A stretch of 64,000 bases of DNA. It comes from Xiheimicrobium sp033763395. Lineage in GTDB: Bacteria; Myxococcota; Myxococcia; Myxococcales; Myxococcaceae. The notes under the pieces are model-generated. The model was not told the origin of the DNA. It saw only the letters and a program-made list of their open reading frames with translations, and did not search any database. Shown here piece by piece: positions 48,351 through 56,631 of the stretch (the stretch's first letter is position 1; the number at the start of each line of letters is the position of its first letter). The stretch spans positions 97,398 through 161,397 of the forward strand of contig JANRKQ010000100.1 in the NCBI GenBank assembly GCA_033763395.1, read 5' to 3'. Position numbers and translations under genes: made by a program.

Positions 48351-49853
48351 GTGGAACTGAGCGTCAACGCCATCCTCGCAGCCATCGACGACTTCCAGAA
48401 GGAAGCCGGGGCTCGCGCCTACCGCACCTTCGCCGGCCTCGATGGGCCCCCGGCGCGGGTCGACACCTTCGCCGGCCTCGCCGACATCACCCGCGACGAG
48501 ACGGTGGCCTTCGTGCGCGAGCTGTCGACGAGCAGCCGCATCGACGCGGTGAAGAAGGCGCGCGTGGAGCGGCTGCTGGCGTTCCTGCTCCGCCTGAGCG
48601 CCGACGCGCGGCTCGCGAGCCTCGACGACGCCATCGACGCTCGCCTCCGCACGAAGACGCTGGTGGCCGGCGGGCGCACCTGGACGCTGCGCGAAGCGCT
48701 GCACGACGCGTGGACGCTGTCTTCCACCGAGGCCCGCTCGCTCGTCTCGGTGGAGCGCGGCGCGGCCCTTCTGGACGAGCAGGGGCTCTTCGAGCGTCGC
48801 GCCGAGGTGCTGTCGGCGAGCGCGTCGTCGGTGGGCGTCGCGTCGGCCCGGGCCTGGCTCGAAGGCGGCGCGCGGCGCACCTTCTCCGAGGTGGAGCCAC
48901 GGGCCGACGAGCTCTTGCGCGCGTCGGACGATGCGGCGCGCGACCTGACGGCCTGGGCGCTCAAGAAGGTCGACCCGACGCTCAAGCCAGGCACCGCGAA
49001 GCCCACCGACCTCGAGCGGGCGCTGGCGGCGCCGTGGTTCTTCGAGCTGCTGCGCCAGGAAGAGCTGACGCACGCGGTGACGCGCATGCTGGGCGACCTG
49101 GGCTTTCACCCGAGCGCGCATGGCCGCCTGCTGGTCGACACCGACCCCCGGCCGCACCGGGCCAGCGCCGCGCTGGTGCCGCTCGAGGTGCCAGACGAGC
49201 TGCGGTTGGTGCTGACGCCCGCGCCGGGCTTCGAGGCCTGGGAGGGCTGGCTGGGGGCCTGGGGCGAGGGGCAGTTCCACGCCGCGATTCCGCGCACCCT
49301 GTCATTCATCGATCGCGTCATCGGCGACGGCTCGCTGGCGCTGGCAGTGCGGCGCCTGCATGAATCCGTGCTCCTCGACGAGGGCTGGCTCAAGCGCGCG
49401 GTGCGGGCGACGAGCGCGCAGGCGCGGGAGCTGGCCCGGACGTTCGCGTGGCGGCAGCTGATGGCGCTTCGCCGCGAGGCCGCGTCGCTGCCGGTGACGC
49501 GCGAAGTGGCCTCGACGGGCCTGGGGCGGGGGCAGGTGGAGTCGGCGCTTGCGGCCTTCGAGCGCGCCACCTTCGTCGCGCCAGAGCGAGGCCGCGCGTG
49601 GCTCGACGTCGAGGTGCGGGGTTCGGCGCTGCAGTCCCTCGAGGCGTGGTCGCTGGAAGCGCACCTCGTGCACGTGCTGCGGGAGCGCTTCAACGAAGAC
49701 TGGTGGCGCAACCCCGCCGCAGGCCGCTTCCTCCAGGGGCTCGCTGGCACCGGCGCGACCGAGACGGCGGCGCAGGTGGGTGCCTCGTTGGGCCGGCCCA
49801 CGCTCGACCCGGTCGACGCGGTGCGCCGCCGCGTCGTGGTGATGGGCGCCTGA
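48351..49853 (+). CDS. 500-aa predicted helical protein, unknown
   Basis: Cytoplasmic protein, no signal peptide. GTG at 48351 has a perfect GGGAG ribosome site six bases upstream, which chooses it over the longer open frame. Largely helical: VNAILAAIDDFQKEAGARAYRTF, AVKKARVERLLAFLLRLS, WFFELLRQEELTHAVTRMLGDLGF, RAWLDVEVRGSALQSLEAWSLEAHLVHVLRERFNEDWWRNPAAGRF. No HExxH or other catalytic motif visible. The late WWRNPAAGRFL is M3-metallopeptidase-like in feel, but the zinc motif is missing. Function unknown. Confidence 0.65.
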   Translation: MELSVNAILAAIDDFQKEAGARAYRTFAGLDGPPARVDTFAGLADITRDETVAFVRELSTSSRIDAVKKARVERLLAFLLRLSADARLASLDDAIDARLRTKTLVAGGRTWTLREALHDAWTLSSTEARSLVSVERGAALLDEQGLFERRAEVLSASASSVGVASARAWLEGGARRTFSEVEPRADELLRASDDAARDLTAWALKKVDPTLKPGTAKPTDLERALAAPWFFELLRQEELTHAVTRMLGDLGFHPSAHGRLLVDTDPRPHRASAALVPLEVPDELRLVLTPAPGFEAWEGWLGAWGEGQFHAAIPRTLSFIDRVIGDGSLALAVRRLHESVLLDEGWLKRAVRATSAQARELARTFAWRQLMALRREAASLPVTREVASTGLGRGQVESALAAFERATFVAPERGRAWLDVEVRGSALQSLEAWSLEAHLVHVLRERFNEDWWRNPAAGRFLQGLAGTGATETAAQVGASLGRPTLDPVDAVRRRVVVMGA

Positions 49854-49982
49854 CGGCTCGCCGCCCCGGTGCGTGAGCGCGTGAGCCCCAGGATGGGCGC
49901 CGCGCCCTTCACCGCCGGAAGCGGGTGCGCTCCCAACGACACCGTCCCGCAACCGCGGCCTTCGAGGCGTCCCTGAACGCGA

Positions 49983-50045
49983 CGAGGGCGCTCCGACGAG
50001 GGGCCACTCCCACTTCGGGAGAGGCCTCTCGCCAGAACGCCCTCG
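49983..50045. terminator. Bidirectional terminator-like hairpins
   Basis: CGAGGGCG (49983-49990) and CGCCCTCG (50038-50045) are perfect 8-base arms enclosing CTCCC-ACTTC-GGGAG and AGAGGCCTCT. They lie between two convergent genes, fitting a shared terminator. The region 49854-50069 holds no other feature. Confidence 0.4.
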
Positions 50046-50069
50046 CGCGACGGGCTGTCCGCCCGGGTG

Positions 50070-50399
50070 TCAGCGCTTCTTCGACTTGAGCGCCGCCACG
50101 ACCTTGGACTTCGTCGCGTTGCGGGCCTTCGGAGCCGGCGCCGCTGGCTTGCCGCCACCCTGCGCCATCGCCTTCTGCCGCTTGAGCGCCGAGAGCAACC
50201 GCATCTCGAGCAGCAGCAGCTCGTCGGCCAGCTCCTCGTTGTCGCCGTGCGCCTTCGGGAGCGGTGCCTCGAGCTCCACCGGTGCGCCGTACCGCATGCG
50301 CAGCGCCTTCTCTTCCGCTGGCGTGGTAACGGTCTTCGTCAGCCCTCGCGCCACCGTCTCCGTCGTCACCACCGCCGTGCTACCGCCCTTCCGCTCCAT
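50070..50399 (-). CDS. Small basic protein of unknown function
   Basis: 109-aa protein, mixed acidic middle (NEELADELLLLEMRLLSALKR, a likely helix) and a Lys/Ala-rich basic tail (KARNATKSKVVAALKSKKR) that could bind nucleic acid. ATG at 50399 with AAAGGG nine bases upstream. It ends near the bidirectional hairpins. No family known to me. Confidence 0.6.
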   Translation of the reverse strand: MERKGGSTAVVTTETVARGLTKTVTTPAEEKALRMRYGAPVELEAPLPKAHGDNEELADELLLLEMRLLSALKRQKAMAQGGGKPAAPAPKARNATKSKVVAALKSKKR

Positions 50400-50516
50400 G
50401 GTTGATGCCCTTTCGGAACCTGAACAGCCGGCCATGTACGATGCGGCAAATCCGCAACCTGTGGGCAGTGTAGCGATCGACCCTCAGGGGGCAAATTTTT
50501 GGCCTCTGCTGCGACA

Positions 50517-50554
50517 GGCCTGATGTGGGCTGTGGCAACACACGCCATCAGGCC
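50517..50554 (-). terminator. Hairpin downstream of the minus-strand lipoprotein gene
   Basis: GGCCTGATG (50517-50525) and CATCAGGCC (50546-50554), a perfect 9-base stem with a 20-base loop, lie about 56 bases after the stop at 50610. AAAAATTTG follows 17 bases on, on the minus strand. Confidence 0.45.
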
Positions 50555-50609
50555 GGATTCGTTGGTGAATTTTGGGTAGGGCAAGGTGGGACAACGCCCA
50601 CCATCGAGG

Positions 50610-51704
50610 CTACGGTTTCGACCTGGGTTTGGGGGCCGGCGCCGGGGGCGGTTTGGCGACCGGCTCGGGCTCGGGCTGGGCCTCGTCGGCGTCGTCGTCC
50701 CGCGGCTCGATCGCGCCTCCAGAAGGCATCGGGGTTCCGCCGTCGCCGCGCTCGATGCCGAAGCGCTTGAGCGCCGCCGCGATGCCCTGCGGCTTGTCTT
50801 CATCGGGCAAGAACTCGTCGGGCACCTTGAGGGTGGGCGGCTGGCCGATGTTCGACAGCGAGGTGTCGAGTGACAAGCGAAGCTCGGCGTCTCCGCCGTC
50901 CGACGCCACGCCGATGCGACCGCTCATCGAGGCCTTCACCACGACGCTCTTCTCCGCGTCGACGAAAACCTCGCCCTGCAGCGCCTTCGGCTCCCGCAGC
51001 TCGAAGAAGGCGCGACGTCGCAGCGTGGTGTCGTCGGCGCCGCCCCTCGGGCTCGCGATGGCAGGCAGGCCCTTCGGGGCGTCAGCCGAGCCCGGAGCGA
51101 GCGAGACGTCGTAGCGCCAGCACACGCGGCCATCGATCGTCTGGGTGCCCTTCGCGGCCAGCGCGAGGCGACCGCGGAAGAGCTGGTCGAAGTCACGCAC
51201 GGCGCTGAAGGCTTCGTCGCGCATGCGCTCGGCGATGCCACGGTCGCGCTTGCGCTCGCGAAACCGGCCGGCGCCGTCTTTGCCGTAGGTGGTGCGCGCG
51301 TAGACCTGCCCGCCGATGCGCAGCACCTCGAGGCCCTGGTCGTTCGAGTTCGACAGCCGCGCGAGGAAGTCACCCGACACGCCGCCCGCGCCGGCCTGCA
51401 GCTCGCGCGTTTCTTTGAGCCGCACCGACTTCGGGCCTGCGCTCCATTCCCACGTGACGGTGGCGACGTAGGTGTGGGGCCCCAGGCGCTCGGTGGCCTC
51501 GGCGGCGCTCATGCCCAGCACGCGGCGCGCGATGGCGGGGTTCGACGCGACGTCTTCGGGCGGCAACTTCTCCTGCGCCGCGGCGACGGCCTGCGGCGGG
51601 TCTTCGCTCGAGAAGATGCGCTTCTTCGCGGCCTGGTCAACAGCGTCCGGACAGCCGGCGACGGCGAGGGCCACGGCGACGACGACTGGCAGCAGGCGCT
51701 TCAT
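50610..51704 (-). CDS. Lipoprotein with Pro-rich tail
   Basis: 364-aa lipoprotein (lipobox in VALAVAGC). The body has EWSAGPKSVRLKETREL and VYARTTYGKDGAGRFRERKRD, then LRRRAFFELREPKALQGEVFVDAEKSVVVKASMSGRIG, a beta-rich pattern reminiscent of LolA/LppX-like lipid-binding outer-membrane proteins, ending in a Pro/Glu-rich tail (PEPEPVAKPPPAPAPKP). ATG start. Function unknown; localisation is envelope. Confidence 0.65.
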   Translation of the reverse strand: MKRLLPVVVAVALAVAGCPDAVDQAAKKRIFSSEDPPQAVAAAQEKLPPEDVASNPAIARRVLGMSAAEATERLGPHTYVATVTWEWSAGPKSVRLKETRELQAGAGGVSGDFLARLSNSNDQGLEVLRIGGQVYARTTYGKDGAGRFRERKRDRGIAERMRDEAFSAVRDFDQLFRGRLALAAKGTQTIDGRVCWRYDVSLAPGSADAPKGLPAIASPRGGADDTTLRRRAFFELREPKALQGEVFVDAEKSVVVKASMSGRIGVASDGGDAELRLSLDTSLSNIGQPPTLKVPDEFLPDEDKPQGIAAALKRFGIERGDGGTPMPSGGAIEPRDDDADEAQPEPEPVAKPPPAPAPKPRSKP

Positions 51705-51857
51705 CGAAGGTCGGGCACCCTAGACCCGGCAGCCGTCCGAGTCGATCGGACTGTGGACGGCCCAGGCGCGCGTGCGTGGTGTGGAACCGTCGCGCTTTGG
51801 CTACACAGCGGCGGCGCGTGGAGATCCTGGGCCGAGGCGTCGCTCCGAGCGCTGAAC

Positions 51858-53207
51858 ATGATTCGAGCTCTTGCAACACTCGCCATCGCCGTCACGTTCC
51901 TCCCCGCGTGCGGGCGCACCAACCTGCCCTGCCTGCCCGAGACGTGCTCGGGGTGTTGTGACGCCTTCGACACCTGTCGCCCGGGCGCTGCGAGCGACGA
52001 GTGCGGCGCCTCGGGCTCGGCCTGCGTGACGTGTGCGTCGGGCGCGACGTGTCAGCAGGGCCGGTGCGTGGGTGGGAGCGCGGGCGGTGGCACGGCGGGC
52101 GGCGCCCCGAGCGGCGGCGGAGCGGCGACGGGTGGCGGCAGCGCGGGCGGGACAGCGGGCGGCGGCGTCTTGAGCGTCTCGGCGCGTCGCGTAGCCCCCG
52201 ACGTGATGCTCGTCGTCGATCGGTCGGGCTCGATGGCGCAGCCGCTGATGCCGATGGATCCAGCCTGTCGCATGTGCATGGGCGGCACGTGCCCGCCGGG
52301 GTGTGTCACGCGCGGCCGGCAGCTCCAGCAGTCGGTGAGCGGCTTCGCCGCCGGCGTGGCCGACGTCGCGCGCCTGGGCCTCGTGCTCTTCCCGTCGAAC
52401 GCGAGCTGCGGCGGGCCGAGCGCCACGGCGGTGCCGCTGCCGCTGGGTGACGACCCCTCGGAGTTGCAGATGCACGCCGACGCCGTCACCGGCCAGGTGC
52501 GAATGGCGACGTTCGGCGGAGGGACCCCGACGAGCCTCGCGCTCCGCTTCGCCGCCGAGCTCCCCGCGCTGTCTTCGGACCCGGCGCGAGAGCACTTCGT
52601 GCTGCTCATCACCGATGGCCCGCCGAACTGCAACCCGGCGAACACGAACACCTGCATGGCGCCGAACGCGTGCCGCTGCACCATCGCGGGCGGGGGCTGC
52701 GCGGGCGCGAACTGTGTCGTGGGCTGCCTCGATCGCCAGGCGACCTTCGACGCAGTGGCGCTCGCCCGGAGCCGGGAGATCGAGACGCTCGTCGTCGGGG
52801 TGGGGCCCGAGGTGCTGACCGCTGACTCGCTCGACGTGTTCAACGGCCTCGCGCAGGCTGGCGGGTACCCGCTGGCCTGTCCGGCCGGGGGGCTCAACGA
52901 GTGTGGTGGGGGCAACGCGTGCCTCGGCGATCGCACCTGCGAGCGGAAGTTCGCGGCCGACCTGCCCACGGGGCTCGCGCGCGTGGGGACGATCCTCCGC
53001 CGGAGCGCGACGTGCCGGTACCTCCTCCAGGTGGCGGTGCCAGACGCCTCGGCGCTCGAGGTGAAGGTGAACGGCCTGGTGGTGGCGCCGGGGCCCGACG
53101 GCTGGCAGCTCGAGAACGCGTCGACGGTGCGGTTTCAGGGCTCGGTCTGCACCGTGCTCTCGACGCCGGGCTCGACCGCGCAGGTGACGTTCGCGCTGGC
53201 GCGGTGA
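51858..53207 (+). CDS. Von Willebrand A-domain lipoprotein
   Basis: 449-aa lipoprotein (lipobox in TFLPAC) with a Cys-rich stretch (CLPETCSGCCDAFDTC, ACVTCASGATC), a GGGTAGG/GGGSAGG linker, and a VWA domain at ~112-400 whose MIDAS reads VVDRSGSM (DxSxS), with GGGTPTSLAL and LLITDGPPNC (late Thr and Asp). Metal-dependent adhesion is likely. The frame is open from 51474; the ATG at 51858 starts the signal peptide. The same linker type occurs in three other genes here. Confidence 0.85.
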   Translation: MIRALATLAIAVTFLPACGRTNLPCLPETCSGCCDAFDTCRPGAASDECGASGSACVTCASGATCQQGRCVGGSAGGGTAGGAPSGGGAATGGGSAGGTAGGGVLSVSARRVAPDVMLVVDRSGSMAQPLMPMDPACRMCMGGTCPPGCVTRGRQLQQSVSGFAAGVADVARLGLVLFPSNASCGGPSATAVPLPLGDDPSELQMHADAVTGQVRMATFGGGTPTSLALRFAAELPALSSDPAREHFVLLITDGPPNCNPANTNTCMAPNACRCTIAGGGCAGANCVVGCLDRQATFDAVALARSREIETLVVGVGPEVLTADSLDVFNGLAQAGGYPLACPAGGLNECGGGNACLGDRTCERKFAADLPTGLARVGTILRRSATCRYLLQVAVPDASALEVKVNGLVVAPGPDGWQLENASTVRFQGSVCTVLSTPGSTAQVTFALAR

Positions 53208-53328
53208 CGACGGGCTCCACGCTCGACCCGCACCTGCGAGACGGCTCATCGACCGCCCGTTCCCTGCGCTTTCACGTGCCCACGGCCGATGTTTCCTGCT
53301 GGTGCAGTCGCGGCTATGAGCCGGCGCC

Positions 53329-54042
53329 ATGCAGAGCCTCAAGGACAAGTTGCTCAAGGCCGGCCTCGTCACCGAGGAAGCGGCGAAGAAGGCCGACGCC
53401 GACAAGCAGGCCACGGCGCAGCGCGCTCCACGACGTGAGGACCGCCCACGCCGGGACGAGCGGCCGCCCCGTGACGACCGCCCCGTCGCGAGAGCCGAGC
53501 CACCCGTCTCGTCGTCGGCCCGACTGCCGAAGTTCGCGCCGCTCTCCGGCAGCAAAGAAGCCAGCCGCCAGCAGGCCAAGAAGCAGCTCGAGCTCGATCG
53601 CACCATTCGCGAGAAGGTGCTCGGCGCGCAGGTCGTGAAGGCCGTCGGAGACACGCCCTTCTACTTCGTCACGCGCAAGAACAAGCTGCGCCGCCTGGAG
53701 CTGTCCGCCGAGCAGGCGCAGGGGCTCGAGACGGGGACCCTCGCCATCGTCGAGCGGCCCGATCCTGATCAGATCGAGCACGCGCTGGTCCCCGCGGCCG
53801 TCGCGCGCGAGCTCATGGCGCTGCACCCGAAGGTGGTGCGCTTCCTGAAGGCGCCCGATGCGGCCGTGGGCTTCCTGTCGGACGCCGAGATCACCGCTCG
53901 CGCGCACGAAGCGACCGGCCCCGAGACGCACGAGGCCCACGACGAGCCGGACACCGGAGGCGCTGTCGACAGCGAGGCGCCTCCCGAGGCCGCCGCGCCC
54001 GCCGAGACGTGGATCACCATCAAGCGCGCGCCGAAGCCCTGA
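53329..54042 (+). CDS. DUF2058 family (YaiL-like) protein
   Basis: 237-aa cytoplasmic protein beginning MQSLKDKLLKAGLVTEEAAKKADADKQ, the characteristic DUF2058 start. An Arg/Asp/Pro-rich disordered segment (RREDRPRRDERPPRDDRP) follows, then the KNKLRRLELSAEQAQGLETGTLAIVERPDPDQIEHALVPAAVA domain. E. coli YaiL is a related nucleoprotein of unclear role. The C-terminus is an acidic tail. ATG start with a short leader. Confidence 0.82.
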   Translation: MQSLKDKLLKAGLVTEEAAKKADADKQATAQRAPRREDRPRRDERPPRDDRPVARAEPPVSSSARLPKFAPLSGSKEASRQQAKKQLELDRTIREKVLGAQVVKAVGDTPFYFVTRKNKLRRLELSAEQAQGLETGTLAIVERPDPDQIEHALVPAAVARELMALHPKVVRFLKAPDAAVGFLSDAEITARAHEATGPETHEAHDEPDTGGAVDSEAPPEAAAPAETWITIKRAPKP

Positions 54043-54051
54043 GCCGCGCGT

Positions 54052-54756
54052 TCAGGGCAGATCGGTCTCGAGCAGCTCTTCGAAGACGACGTGCGCGAGA
54101 TCTTCGAAGAGGTGGTTCGAGGCGATGACACCGCCGCAGTGGTTGGGCTCACGGGCGATCGTGAGCGCGCGGCAGTTCGCCAGCGTGCGCGCCCAGAAGG
54201 ACTCGGAGCCCGGGGGCCGCAAGAACTCGCGAATCACCCGCCGCGGCCACGGCACCAGCGTGAATGGGTCGGCGTCGCTCGGGGTCGCGAAGCAGTCGAG
54301 ATCGAAGTCGAGCAACGTCGCCCCAGCGGCCTCGAGGAGCGCACGTGCCGCGGGCTCTTCGAGGAGCCGCTCCAGGGTCGGCGCCGCCACCAGCCGGTGC
54401 TCCTCGCCGCGGCGGCTCACCCAGGTCGGCGAGCGGTGCGCCCCCTGGGGCCACGCCCGGGCCACGACGAGCGCGTGTGAGATGAAGCCGGCCTCCATCG
54501 CCGCGATGACGTGATCGACGTTCTTCGGGTCGAGCCGCGTGCGCGCGAAGGTGTCGGCCTCGACCGCGGTGGGTCGCACCGGCACCTCGGCCGCGGGCGG
54601 AACGAGATCGAAGTGCCGGTCGAACGTCACCAGCACGGCGGGCGACTCCACCGTCTCGGCCCAACAGGGGAACGCGAGGCGATGCGGATCGAACAAGAAC
54701 CCGCGCGAGGGCCCTTTGCCCCGCAGCGACAGCTCGATGATCCCCGGGAACGACAT
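54052..54756 (-). CDS. UPF0489-family protein
   Basis: 234-aa cytoplasmic protein with VLVTFDRHFDLVPP and TLLDFDLDCFA, which carry paired Asp/His like the arginase/deacetylase metal site and define UPF0489 (C5orf22 homologues). It also has NHLFEDLAHVVF at the end. A metal-dependent ureohydrolase-like activity is possible, but the substrate is unknown. It converges with the DUF2058 gene, stops lying 9 bases apart. Confidence 0.75.
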   Translation of the reverse strand: MSFPGIIELSLRGKGPSRGFLFDPHRLAFPCWAETVESPAVLVTFDRHFDLVPPAAEVPVRPTAVEADTFARTRLDPKNVDHVIAAMEAGFISHALVVARAWPQGAHRSPTWVSRRGEEHRLVAAPTLERLLEEPAARALLEAAGATLLDFDLDCFATPSDADPFTLVPWPRRVIREFLRPPGSESFWARTLANCRALTIAREPNHCGGVIASNHLFEDLAHVVFEELLETDLP

Positions 54757-54898
54757 CGGGACCGCGTGTGTGCTCGTTCGTCGCTGAGGTCAAGCGGTGG
54801 TGACCCGGGTGGTGCGGCAGACCCGGCCGGGACCTGGGCGAAAGTGGCCGATTTCTTCGAGGTGCTGGGCGGCATCGGCCGTGCACTGACGTTCACCC

Positions 54899-55495
54899 GT
54901 GCTGTCGCTCTTCGCCACCACTGCACTGCTGCTGACGGGCCTCGATGAGGGGCCGCTGGCAGACGCGCCGCTGGTGACGGCCGAGGGTGACGTCGCCGGA
55001 GCCCCCGCGGATCATCCGTTCCTCGGGGTGCAGGCCGACGTCGGACTCCCGGACGGCGCCGGGGCGTCGGCGATGGTGATGCCGGTCTCCTGGGTACGCG
55101 TGCACGTCGGCGGTCTGGCGACCCTCTCTGGGTCGGGCGTTCGGGCCGGGGTGACGCTGCTCGCGTTTTCCAGAGCACCGGTGCGGCCAACGCTGGGCGT
55201 CGAGGCCGGCTACTCGTTCACCGGTAGCGCGCGCTGGCTGCCCTTCGTCGACGCGGCGCCCTGGCTCGGCCCGGCGCTCGATCAGGTGAGCTACGCGTGG
55301 GCCTCGGCGCAGGCCGGCTTCGAGTTCGGTTCGAGGCACGTCGCGCTCGTGCTGCGCGGTGGGCTCTCGTACCTCGATATGACCTTCGCCGGCCCACGCG
55401 CGGACGTGGGAGGCGCTTCTTTGACGGCCTCGTCGATGTCGCTCCGCGGCATCGTTCCGTCGGCCAGGGTGGGACTCATGGTGGCCTTCCTCTGA
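54899..55495 (+). CDS. Small outer-membrane beta-barrel, hypothetical
   Basis: 198-aa protein with a signal-like N-terminus (LSLFATTALLLTG) and alternating beta strands (VSWVRVHVGGLATLSGSGVRAGVTLLAF, LGVEAGYSFTGSARWLPFVD, HVALVLRGGLSYLDMTF) ending with a terminal hydrophobic residue (VGLMVAFL). GTG start, weak site. Fits an 8-strand barrel; function unknown. Confidence 0.55.
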   Translation: MLSLFATTALLLTGLDEGPLADAPLVTAEGDVAGAPADHPFLGVQADVGLPDGAGASAMVMPVSWVRVHVGGLATLSGSGVRAGVTLLAFSRAPVRPTLGVEAGYSFTGSARWLPFVDAAPWLGPALDQVSYAWASAQAGFEFGSRHVALVLRGGLSYLDMTFAGPRADVGGASLTASSMSLRGIVPSARVGLMVAFL

Positions 55496-55594
55496 ACCCT
55501 TTCGCTCGCCCGCTGCGCTCGTCCCCCTCCCCCCACGCGCAGCCGGGCGGGCACTTTTTCCACCGGCGTCAACGTCGGTTCGCTCGGAGCTGCC

Positions 55595-56158
55595 ATGCGT
55601 CTGGTCGCCCTCCCGCTCCTCGCCGTCGGCCTCTCGGCCTGTGGTGACGTGCTGTACCTCGAAGGTGCGGTGAACCAGCTCTGCCAGAAGCTGCCGGCGC
55701 AGACGTTCAAGCCGCCCGCCCAGCTCCGCGCGTTGCCGGCGGGCGTGCCGCTGCCCCCCGCCGTGACGATCGAGCGCCGGTTCGACTTCGACATCACCGC
55801 GCAGCTCCCCGTGGAGCTGTCGGCCGCGCAGCTCACCATCGGGCTCGACCGCATGACGTTGACGGCGCGGGGGCCGCTCGATCTGCGCATGGTGCAGGCG
55901 GCGAAGGTGACGCTCGAGCCACCGGTCGCCACGAGCCTTCCGTCGAAGGTGGTGCTCGAGGCAGCCAAGGCGAGCGCGGCGGCGATTCGTTTCGACGGTG
56001 AAGACCTGGAGCTGGCGCCGTACCTCGAGTCAGGCGTGCTCTCGTACACGGTGGCGCTGACGGCCTCGACTGGCCAGATGCCCGAGGCGATGCGTGAGCT
56101 GTCGGCTGACGTGGACGCGTGCGCGAACGTGTCGGTGCGGTGGGACTACGCACGGTGA
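55595..56158 (+). CDS. Lipoprotein of unknown function
   Basis: 187-aa lipoprotein (lipobox in AVGLSAC). Domain body: ITAQLPVELSAAQLTIGLDRMTLTARGPLDLRMVQAAKVTLEPP with VSVRWDYAR at the end, a beta-rich fold similar to LEA/pilus-like proteins in feel. ATG at 55595. The next 470 bases hold a decayed gene. Confidence 0.65.
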   Translation: MRLVALPLLAVGLSACGDVLYLEGAVNQLCQKLPAQTFKPPAQLRALPAGVPLPPAVTIERRFDFDITAQLPVELSAAQLTIGLDRMTLTARGPLDLRMVQAAKVTLEPPVATSLPSKVVLEAAKASAAAIRFDGEDLELAPYLESGVLSYTVALTASTGQMPEAMRELSADVDACANVSVRWDYAR

Positions 56159-56213
56159 GGCCGTGTCGGCGCGCGACGAGCGGCTGTCTCGGGCTCATCG
56201 TGGCCGAGGGCAG

Positions 56214-56625
56214 TCAGCGCTGAACTGATCGCATCACGGAACCGACCGCCGAGCCGCCGACGTTGAACGTCACGCCCACCGTGGGCGTCTTCTTCGTCGG
56301 CGCGAGGCTCGAGGGCGGCGGTCATCCGACTCCTGCTGACTCGCGGGAGAAGCTCTCGGCGTGCCCCTCTCGAGTCGGTGTCTGGAGCAACCTCCTGGAC
56401 GACCGGGAGCGACTCTCTCTCTCTATCTCCAGTTCGTGAGCGATCTGCCGAAGCGCCTGCCCGCGCAGCGGAGCGTGGTGTCGGCGGCGGTGGAGGCCAG
56501 CAGCAACTCCGGTGGCGCCACTTGCGATTGGTCGGCCAGCACGAGCGCGCGCGTCAGCACCGCCTGCGCCCGCGGCACCTCGCGCGAGGCGGCTACCCGA
56601 TCGCGCCTCGTCTCGTCTTCCTGCG
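56214..56625 (-). pseudogene. Decayed envelope-protein gene fragments
   Basis: Minus-strand pieces in three frames read in order: RDRVAASREVPRAQAVL to LLASTAADTTLR, then ALRQIAHELEIERESLPVVQEVA after a frameshift near 56460, then PTKKTPTVGVTFNVGGSAVGSV and a stop (TGA at 56214-56216). These look like the C-terminal half of a helical envelope protein broken by two frameshifts. There is no intact ORF here. The long plus-strand ORF through this region is not coding. The call is tentative. Confidence 0.35.
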
Positions 56626-56631
56626 GCAGGG